A stretch of 64,000 bases of DNA from CALIZF01 sp046292445 (GTDB lineage: Bacteria; Pseudomonadota; Alphaproteobacteria; Rhodobacterales; Rhodobacteraceae), in assembly GCA_046292445.1 (NCBI GenBank), contig JBKBQT010000002.1:1-64000 (forward strand), read 5' to 3'. Every line of letters begins with the position of its first letter. Position 1 is the first letter of the stretch. The position numbers were made by a program, and so were the translations under genes. Shown here in pieces: positions 48,790 to 55,699 of this stretch. The notes under the pieces were generated by a model. The model was not told the origin of the DNA and made no database searches. It saw nothing but the letters and a program-made list of their open reading frames with translations.

Positions 48790-50863
48790 ACGGCTCGGCC
48801 TGCGCCTGCGGATCCTGCTGTTCTTCGGCCTGCTGGCCGCGGGCGGCATCGCGGCGCTGATCGCCGGGCTCTGGGTCGGCTATACCCGCCTTGGCGATCC
48901 GGGGCTCTTCAACGCCTTCGTGCAGGGCGGGCTGATCGCGGGTTTCGTCCTGCTCGGACTGGTCGCCTGGGTCTGGTTTCTCTTCGATCTGAACGTCGCC
49001 CGCGCGATCGAGGGTCTGGCGGCGGCGATCCGCGCCCGCGCCCATGCCGGGGTCGGCGGCGAGATCGACCGCGGCACGGCGCGCTATCTGGGCGACCTCG
49101 CCCCGGCCGTCGGTGCCGCGCTGGCGAGCCTCGCCGAAACCCGCAACGCGCTGGTCGAGGCCGTCGCCCGCGAAACCACACGGCTTTCGGCGGAAAAGGG
49201 CCGGCTCGAGGCGCTGCTGGCCGATGTGCCGGTCGGCGTGCTGCTGTGCACCAGCGCGCATCAGGTGGTGTTCTACAACGGCCTTGCGCAGGATCTGCTG
49301 GCCTCGGCCGCCGCGACCCCCGGCCTCGACCGGCCGCTGTTCGATTACCTGCGCGACGGACCGGTGCGCCACGCCTACCAGCGCCTTCTGGAAACCGACG
49401 ACCCCGAGGCGGCATCGGACATCCTGTGCGCCACCACCGGTGCGCCGCGCCTCCTGTCGGCGCGGATGCGCCTTCTGGGCGGCGCGGACGGCCAGCCGGG
49501 CTATGTGCTCACCCTGCGCGACGTGACCGCCGACCTCGCCGGCCATGCCAAGCGCGAGGCGCTCCTGGCCGACGTGTTCGACCGCGTGCGCCGCCCGGCC
49601 GCCAACCTGCAGACCGTGATGGGCGTGATGGGCGACGCGCCCCACGGGGCCGAAACGCTCGATGCCGCGATGCGGGCCGAAATCGGCAGCCTCACGGCCG
49701 CGATCACGGAACTCGGCGCGCGCTACGACGAAAGCCGCTCGGACTGGTGGCCGCTCAGCCTGACCCGCGCCTCGGATCTGCTCGACAGCCTGCGCGCCCG
49801 GCTCGAGGCGGCGGGCCTTGCGGCCGAGGGCGAGGCCGCGCCGCTCCTGCTGCGCTGCAACGGGTTCGAGATCGTCGCGCTGCTCGGCGACCTCGCGATC
49901 CGCATCGCCGCGACCGGCCCCCGCGCCTTCCGTCTCGCGATCGAGGAAGAGGGGACGGGCGCGCTCATCACCCTGTCCTGGGCCGGGCCGGCCCTGCCGG
50001 TGGGCGATCTCGAACGCTGGCTGACCGAACCGCTCGAGGTCGGCGTCGCCGATGTCACCGGCCGCTCCGTCCTCGGCACCCACGCCACCGAGATATGGCC
50101 CGAATTCCACACCGGCCGCGCCATGCTCTGCCTGCCGATCCGCCAGGCCCGCCGTGCCGCCCGCCGCCCCGCCCCGATCGCCCGCGCGGTGGTCTACGAT
50201 TTCGACCTGCTGTCGCGCGCGCGCGCCGAAAAGGTCGAGGGCCGCCCGCTGGGAAGCCTGACCTATGTCGTCTTCGACACCGAGACGACCGGCCTGATGC
50301 CGCAGCAGGGCGACGAGATCGTCCAGATCGCCGCCGTCCGCCTGGTCAACGGCCGCCGGGTGGAGGGCGAGGTGTTCGACACGCTCGTCAACCCCGGCCG
50401 TCGCATCCCGCCCGCCTCGACCGAGGTGCACGGGATCACCGACGCCATGGTGGCCGAGGCACCGGGGGTTGCCGACGTGCTGCGCCGCTTCCACAAATTC
50501 GCCGAAGGGGCGGTGCTCGTCGCCCACAATGCGCCGTTCGACATGGAATTCCTGCGCCGGCGCGAGGCCGAGCTGGGCCTGCGCTTCGACAACCCGGTGC
50601 TCGACACGGTTCTGCTTTCGGCGGTCGTCTTCGGCCAGCACGATGTCCACAGCCTCGACGCGCTCGGCCACCGGCTCGGCATCACCATCCCCGAAGAGGC
50701 ACGCCATACCGCCATCGGCGACACGCTCGCAACCGCCGATGCGCTGCTCAAGCTCGTGCCGATGCTCCAGGCCCGCGGCCTGCACACCTTCGGCGCGGTC
50801 CTCGCCGAGGTCCGCCGCCACGGCCGCCTGCTCAAGGACGCCAATCGCGATCCCGTCGCCTGA
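48782..50863 (+). CDS. Membrane sensor fused to a DnaQ-type 3'-5' exonuclease
   Basis: A 693-residue fusion. Two hydrophobic segments (about 9-32 and 48-70) are followed by a HAMP-like linker, a PAS domain (about 140-250), a kinase-like dimerisation and ATPase region (about 255-460) and a DEDD exonuclease domain from about residue 493 with VVFDTETTGL, HNAPFDMEFLRR and a final HTAIGDTLATADAL (DEDDh type). The phospho-acceptor His expected in the kinase H-box is replaced: the stretch reads RVRRPAANLQTVMG. So it likely no longer phosphorylates, and signals may instead steer nuclease activity. The overlapping receiver gene is its obvious partner. Confidence 0.88.
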   Translation: MLERLGLRLRILLFFGLLAAGGIAALIAGLWVGYTRLGDPGLFNAFVQGGLIAGFVLLGLVAWVWFLFDLNVARAIEGLAAAIRARAHAGVGGEIDRGTARYLGDLAPAVGAALASLAETRNALVEAVARETTRLSAEKGRLEALLADVPVGVLLCTSAHQVVFYNGLAQDLLASAAATPGLDRPLFDYLRDGPVRHAYQRLLETDDPEAASDILCATTGAPRLLSARMRLLGGADGQPGYVLTLRDVTADLAGHAKREALLADVFDRVRRPAANLQTVMGVMGDAPHGAETLDAAMRAEIGSLTAAITELGARYDESRSDWWPLSLTRASDLLDSLRARLEAAGLAAEGEAAPLLLRCNGFEIVALLGDLAIRIAATGPRAFRLAIEEEGTGALITLSWAGPALPVGDLERWLTEPLEVGVADVTGRSVLGTHATEIWPEFHTGRAMLCLPIRQARRAARRPAPIARAVVYDFDLLSRARAEKVEGRPLGSLTYVVFDTETTGLMPQQGDEIVQIAAVRLVNGRRVEGEVFDTLVNPGRRIPPASTEVHGITDAMVAEAPGVADVLRRFHKFAEGAVLVAHNAPFDMEFLRRREAELGLRFDNPVLDTVLLSAVVFGQHDVHSLDALGHRLGITIPEEARHTAIGDTLATADALLKLVPMLQARGLHTFGAVLAEVRRHGRLLKDANRDPVA

Positions 50864-50934
50864 CCCTTCGCCGTGGCCTGACCCTTCGCCGGGCCGATCG
50901 GTGCCCACCCGCCGGTGTCCGATCCACCGGCGCG

Positions 50935-50957
50935 GCTTCATCGTTCCCCAAATACTC
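50935..50957 (-). repeat. Dispersed intergenic element, truncated type I copy D
   Basis: GCTTCATCGTTCCCCAAATACTC matches the tail half of copy B without mismatch but lacks the GC-rich hairpin half. Confidence 0.65.
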
Positions 50958-51413
50958 ATTCCGCCGCCAAGGCCGTCGCAACGCCGGGCAGGGGCGCCGC
51001 CTTGTCCGGTCAGCCCGGAGGCTGGCGATGGTGCGGGCCCGCACCGCATCGGCCACGAGGCGCACGAATAACCCCGGCCAGTCGCTGCCCGGCGGCGTCG
51101 CGGCCTTGGCGTGGTTCAGCCAGATCACCCAGATCACCCTGCCGCCCGCCGATCGGGGCAAGCGCCATGCGCGCCGCATCGCGCCGGTCGGAGAGATGCC
51201 GCCGGCCACGCCGGGCGATCACGCGGTTCACGACAGGCGGGCGGATGGTGACCCCGTGCATGGGGCCCGCAGCGGCCGATGCCTGCGCGGCGGCCGATGC
51301 GGGCCTGCACGAGGCGGCGCTGCGGATCATGGCGCTGCCGTGACCCTTCCCCTTGCCGCCAGGGCCGCAAGGCCCGGCCATGCCGCAAGCGCGGCCGATG
51401 TCGCGGGCGCGCC

Positions 51414-52026
51414 GTGACGCCGCTGATCCTTGCGGCGGCGATCGTTGCGATCGTGCTCATGGTCGGCGGGGCGGCGCCTGTGACGCGGCGGCGGGTGATC
51501 GTAATGCTCGTCCATGTCAGTGCCGTGGTGGGGCTTTGCGTGTTCATGGCCTAATCGGGCGTCCTGCACTTCGCCTCGGTCGGGCTCATGGCGACCGGCG
51601 CCCGCACGGCGGCGCTGAGCACGCTGGCGCCGACGATGAAATGTACCGTCCTGCCCGACCCGCCGTCCTTGCTGGCGGCTCCGAAACTGCCGGTGCTGAC
51701 CGGCCCGTTCCTCGGTGGGGCGGGCGCGTTCTACGGCCGGTTGCGGGACACGCTTCGGGTCGAGAATTTCCATCTCGATCCGACATGCCTGACGGTCACC
51801 AGGCGGGTCGTCGGCGGCGGCCATCGCCATCTCGGCCCTTGCCGGAGCGCTGCTGCAGGTCGAGCTCGGCGTGCCGCTGCCGCTGCCGCTGGTCGGCACG
51901 GTCGAGGCAGCGGCAGGGTTCGGCGAGGTGGTGCTGGCCGCCGTGATGTTTGCCATCCCGTTCTTCCGTTCCGGCGGGCTGAGCGCGGCGCCTGCGGCGG
52001 CCGACCTCCTGCGGCGGCGGCGATGA
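51414..52026 (+). pseudogene. Possible decayed membrane-protein gene
   Basis: From a GTG at 51414 a hydrophobic frame (VTPLILAAAIVAIVLMVGG) runs to an in-frame TAA at 51552-51554, continues open with SGVLHFASVGLMATGART, and near 51820 the hydrophobic pattern moves to another frame (ALAGALLQVELGVPLPLPL, then FGEVVLAAVMFAIPFFR) ending at 52024-52026. One stop and one frameshift in a membrane-like protein is the simplest reading. I cannot name the family, and a chance arrangement is possible. Confidence 0.3.
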
Positions 52027-52030
52027 GGGA

Positions 52031-52801
52031 TCAGGCGAAGGGATCGGCGGGATAGGTTACGGCGACGAGCGTGAGGCCCTGCGGCGGCGCGACCGGCCCG
52101 CAGGCCGACCGGTCGCGGGCCGCGAGCGCCTCGGCGACCCGCCCGGGCGGCCAGGCGCCGGCGCCGACACGTTCGAGCGTGCCGGCGATGGACCGGACCT
52201 GGTTGTGCAGGAAGCTGCGCGCCGCGAGGTGCAGGCGGATCTCGGTGCCGCCGGGGCCATAGGCGGTCTCGACCGCGATGGCATCCAGCGTCCTGACCGG
52301 CGATGACGCCTGGCAGAGCGTCGAGCGAAAGGTGGTGAAATCGTGCCGGCCGACGAGATGCGCCGCCGCCGCTTGCATCGCGCCCGCGTCGAGCGGATGC
52401 GGCACCTGCCAGACCCGGCCCCGGCCAAGCGCGGCGGGTGCGCGGCGGTTGAGGATCCGGTAGGTATAGCGCCGCCCGGTGGCGGAAAAGCGCGCATGGA
52501 AGTCGCCGGCGACCGCGGCCACCGCCAGCACCGCCACGGGCAGCGGCCGCAGATGGGCGTTGAGCGCGGCGGCGAGGCGGAACGGATCCCAGGGTTTGCT
52601 GAGGTCGGCATGCGCGACCTGTGCCGCCGCATGCACGCCGGTATCGGTCCGCCCGGCCCCCGTCACCCCCGGCGCGGCCGGATCGAGCCGTGCCAGCGCG
52701 GCCTCCAGCGCGCCCTGCACCGAGGCCAGCCCCGCCGCCTGGCGCTGCCAGCCGTGGAAGGCTGTGCCGTCGTATTCGATCAGGAGGGCGTAGCGGGGCA
52801 T
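52031..52801 (-). CDS. truA: tRNA pseudouridine(38-40) synthase
   Basis: A 256-residue enzyme converting uridines 38-40 in the tRNA anticodon arm to pseudouridine. The catalytic Asp is in GAGRTDTGVHA at about residue 52; other family segments are YDGTAFHGWQRQ at the N-terminus and RSFLHNQVRSIAGTL near the end. The start at 52801 is the family start; the longer frame runs into a dispersed element. It is divergent from ycjX. Confidence 0.96.
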   Translation of the reverse strand: MPRYALLIEYDGTAFHGWQRQAAGLASVQGALEAALARLDPAAPGVTGAGRTDTGVHAAAQVAHADLSKPWDPFRLAAALNAHLRPLPVAVLAVAAVAGDFHARFSATGRRYTYRILNRRAPAALGRGRVWQVPHPLDAGAMQAAAAHLVGRHDFTTFRSTLCQASSPVRTLDAIAVETAYGPGGTEIRLHLAARSFLHNQVRSIAGTLERVGAGAWPPGRVAEALAARDRSACGPVAPPQGLTLVAVTYPADPFA

Positions 52802-52837
52802 CGGGGCGCCTCCGGGCTGGGTCCGGTCGGGCGGCAA

Positions 52838-52887
52838 GCCCCCGGGGCGCTGCCCCGGACCCCGGAGTATTTCTGGAACGATGAAGC
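52838..52887 (+). repeat. Dispersed intergenic element, type I copy E
   Basis: CCCCCGGGGCGCTGCCCCGG, then ACCCCGGAGTATTT and GGAACGATGAAGC. It lies between the divergent starts of truA and ycjX rather than at a gene end. Confidence 0.75.
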
Positions 52888-52977
52888 CTGCGGGGATAGT
52901 CCGCGCGCAGCGGTGCTGCAAGGCCCTATCATTGCGCCGGGGCGCTGCCTATCTTGCGCCGGACAGTGGAGGCGGCG

Positions 52978-54390
52978 GTGCGTCTGACCGAATTCGCGCA
53001 GGACGTGGCGCATGAAGTGGAAAGCCGCCTTGCCGCGGTGTCGGGCGCGGTGCTCGACCCGGTGATCCGGCTGGGGGTGACGGGGCTGGCCCGTGCGGGC
53101 AAGACGGTGTTCATCACGTCGCTGGTGGCGAACCTGCTGGACCGGGGGCGGATGCCGCAGCTGCGGGCGGCGGCTTCGGGCCGGATCGAGGCGGTCTGGT
53201 TGCAGCCGCAGCCCGATCCGGCGGTGCCGCGGTTCGATTACGAGGCGCATCGGGCGGCATTGCTGGCAGACAGTCCGCGCTGGCCGGAGAGCACGCGGTC
53301 GATCGCCGAGCTGAGGCTGTCGTTCCGACTGCGGCCGTCGGGGATTTTCGGCTCGGTGACGGGGCCGCGGCGGGTGCATCTCGACATCGTGGACTATCCG
53401 GGCGAGTGGCTGGCCGATCTGGCGCTGATGGGGCTGTCCTATCAGGCGTGGTCGGAGGGCGTTCTGGTGCGGCTGGCGATGCGCGGGGCGGCCTATGCCG
53501 CCATGGCGCGGGCCGAGGATGCCGGGGCGGGGCTCGACGAGGGGCGGGCGCGGGCGCTGGCCGAGGGCTATGGCGCGGCGCTGGCGGCCCTGCGCGCGGC
53601 GGGGTTCGCCGATATCACGCCGGGGCGGGCGCTGATGCCGGGGGATCTGGCCGGATCGCCGATGCTGGCCTTCGCGCCCTTGCCGCGGCCGGGCGAGCCG
53701 CGGCGCGGCAGCCTGTGGCGGGCGATGGAGGCGCGGTTCGAGGCCTACAAGGCGCGCGTGGTGCGGCCGTTCTTCCGCGACCATTTCGCGCGGATCGACC
53801 GGCAGGTGGTGCTGATGGACGTGCTCGGCGCGATCCATCAGGGGCCGGCCGCGGTCGAGGACATGCGCCGCGCGATGGCCGGCATCCTGGGCGCGTTTCG
53901 CCCCGGGCGGGGGGGGGTGTTGGCCGAGCTGCTGCGCGGGGCGCGGGTGCAGAAGATCCTCTTTGCCGCGACGCGGGCCGATCACCTGCACCACAGCCAG
54001 CATGCGCGGCTGGCCGCGATCCTCGAGGCGATGCTGGCCGATGCGCGGGCGCGGGCGCGCTATGCCGGGGCCGAGGTTGCGGCGATGGCGATCGCGTCGC
54101 TGCGCGCCACGGTGGAGGGCGAGGCGATGCATGCGGGGCGCGTGGTGCAGGGCGTGCGCGGCACGCTGATGGCGACGGGGCGGCAGGCGCTGCTCTATCC
54201 CGGCGAATTGCCCGAGGATCCGGCGCGACTGCTCGCCCCGGCGCGGGACGGGGCGGAGCGTTGGCTCGACGCCGATTACCGCGTCATGGCCTTTGCACCG
54301 GCGCGGATGGTTCTGGCGCCCGGCGAGGGGCCGCCGCATATCCGGCTCGACCGGGCGGCGGAATTCCTGCTGGGCGACCGGTTGCGGTAG
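52978..54390 (+). CDS. ycjX: YcjX family GTPase-like protein
   Basis: A 470-residue protein of the YcjX (DUF463) family with a Walker A motif GLARAGKTVFITS at about residues 35-47 and a possible Walker B/G3 region VHLDIVDYPGEWL. A GTG at 52978 is taken as the start because GGAGG lies 5 nt before it; a TTG at 52954 is an alternative. It is always paired with the YcjF membrane protein, which follows 6 nt downstream. The pair is known as stress-induced in some bacteria; the molecular role is unclear. Confidence 0.9.
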   Translation: MRLTEFAQDVAHEVESRLAAVSGAVLDPVIRLGVTGLARAGKTVFITSLVANLLDRGRMPQLRAAASGRIEAVWLQPQPDPAVPRFDYEAHRAALLADSPRWPESTRSIAELRLSFRLRPSGIFGSVTGPRRVHLDIVDYPGEWLADLALMGLSYQAWSEGVLVRLAMRGAAYAAMARAEDAGAGLDEGRARALAEGYGAALAALRAAGFADITPGRALMPGDLAGSPMLAFAPLPRPGEPRRGSLWRAMEARFEAYKARVVRPFFRDHFARIDRQVVLMDVLGAIHQGPAAVEDMRRAMAGILGAFRPGRGGVLAELLRGARVQKILFAATRADHLHHSQHARLAAILEAMLADARARARYAGAEVAAMAIASLRATVEGEAMHAGRVVQGVRGTLMATGRQALLYPGELPEDPARLLAPARDGAERWLDADYRVMAFAPARMVLAPGEGPPHIRLDRAAEFLLGDRLR

Positions 54391-54396
54391 GGGGGG

Positions 54397-55407
54397 ATGA
54401 TGGCCGGGCCGGATGATCCGCGTGCGCTGAACGCCCCGGTGGTCATCGACCTCGAGGGCGAGCCGCCTGCGGCGCCCGAGGCGGCGCCGCCGGTGCCCGA
54501 GCCGTTCGATGCCGGGGCCGCGCTGGTGCTCGTGGCGCCGGAGCCGCGCGCGCCTCTGGCGGGCCGGCTGTTCCTCTGGGCGGCGGGCGGGTTCCTGAGC
54601 CTCGTGATCGGCATTGCGGTGACCGATTTCGTCGCCGCGCTGCTGGCGCGGAACGCGGTTCTGGCGGCGCTGGTCGGCGGGCTGGCGGTGCTGGCGCTGC
54701 TCGGGGCGCTCGCCATGGTCTGGGGCGAGTGGCGGGCCTGGCGGCGGCTCGGGGCGGTCGAGGGGCTGCGGGTGCGGGCCGAGGATGCGGCGGTCGCGGG
54801 CGATCTGGCGGCGGCGCAGGCGGCGGTGGCGGATGTGCGGCGGCTCTATGCCGGGCGGGCCGAGATGGGTGACGCGCTCGCCCGGCACGCGGCAAGGGCG
54901 GGCGAGGTGCTGGATGCCGATGCGGCGCTGGCGCTGGCCGAGGACATGATCCTCGCCGGCCCGGATGCCGAGGCGCGGCGCGCCGTCGAGGCGGCGGCGC
55001 GGCAGGTGGCCGCCGCCACGGCGCTGATCCCGCTGGCGCTGGCGGATGTTGCCGTGGCGCTGGTGGCCAATGTGCGGATGATCCGGCGCATCGCCGAGGT
55101 CTATGGCGGGCGGGCAGGAACCTTCGGGTCCTGGCGGCTGCTGCGCCGGGTGTTCGGGCATCTGGCGGCGACGGGGGCACTTGCGGTGGGCGATGACCTG
55201 ATCTCCTCGGTCGCCGGGGGCGGCGTGGTGTCGAAACTGTCGCGGCGGTTCGGCGAGGGGGTGGTGAACGGCGCGCTGACCGCCCGCGTCGGCGTCGCGG
55301 CGATGGAGGTCTGCCGCCCGCTGCCGTTCCGCAGCGCGGCGCGGCCGCGCATCCCGGCCCTGCTCGGGCGGGCGCTGAGCGGGTTGTTCGGGACGGGTCG
55401 GGGCTGA
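54397..55407 (+). CDS. ycjF: YcjF/TIGR01620 family membrane protein (DUF697)
   Basis: A 336-residue protein with a Pro-rich N-terminus, two hydrophobic segments (about 60-80 and 85-110) and a C-terminal DUF697 domain (about 190-320). It follows ycjX by 6 nt, the usual arrangement. Two adjacent ATGs (54397 and 54400) could serve as the start. It likely anchors YcjX at the membrane, by inference. Confidence 0.88.
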   Translation: MMAGPDDPRALNAPVVIDLEGEPPAAPEAAPPVPEPFDAGAALVLVAPEPRAPLAGRLFLWAAGGFLSLVIGIAVTDFVAALLARNAVLAALVGGLAVLALLGALAMVWGEWRAWRRLGAVEGLRVRAEDAAVAGDLAAAQAAVADVRRLYAGRAEMGDALARHAARAGEVLDADAALALAEDMILAGPDAEARRAVEAAARQVAAATALIPLALADVAVALVANVRMIRRIAEVYGGRAGTFGSWRLLRRVFGHLAATGALAVGDDLISSVAGGGVVSKLSRRFGEGVVNGALTARVGVAAMEVCRPLPFRSAARPRIPALLGRALSGLFGTGRG

Positions 55408-55454
55408 GCGGAAGAAGCGGGGCTTCGCCCCTCCTCGGCCCGTTCCGCGCCTCA

Positions 55455-55495
55455 CCCCCCCGCCCCAGGATATTCGAGGGCACAGGAAAGGGGGC
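55455..55495 (+). repeat. Dispersed intergenic element, type II copy F
   Basis: CGCCCCAGGATATT and a tail ending CACAGGAAAGGGG resemble copy C, with a shortened hairpin half. Confidence 0.55.
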
Positions 55496-55551
55496 GGCGC
55501 GCCGCGACGGCGCAGGCCGCTCGCGCCGGGGGGGGAGCGTCGCGGGCGCAC

Positions 55552-55580
55552 TGGACCCTCGCGGGGCGCCGCGTTATAGC
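55552..55580 (+). promoter_or_regulatory. Candidate ileS promoter
   Basis: TGGACC and TATAGC are separated by 17 nt, giving a leader of about 110 nt before the ileS ATG. Confidence 0.4.
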
Positions 55581-55699
55581 GCGGGGCATGTGGACGGTCG
55601 CGATCCGGTTGCGAATTAGCCGCCCGGCGCCCTGAGGTCGGGGCTGCCGGGGCCAACGTCATCTCCCATCACACTGCCCGCACCGCGAGGACCGATCCC

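Larger units (their letters stand above)
50864..52030. other. Long stretch without an intact gene
   Basis: About 1.17 kb between the exonuclease fusion and truA holds no credible complete gene. It contains a truncated copy of the dispersed element (50935-50957) and a series of short frames ending in GTGA-type junctions. Part of it (51414-52026) looks like a decayed membrane-protein gene. Confidence 0.5.
55408..55699 (+). other. Leader region of ileS
   Basis: The gap holds a hairpin GGGGCTTCGCCCC near 55420, a type II dispersed element copy and a candidate promoter at 55552-55580. There is no gene in it. Confidence 0.5.
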
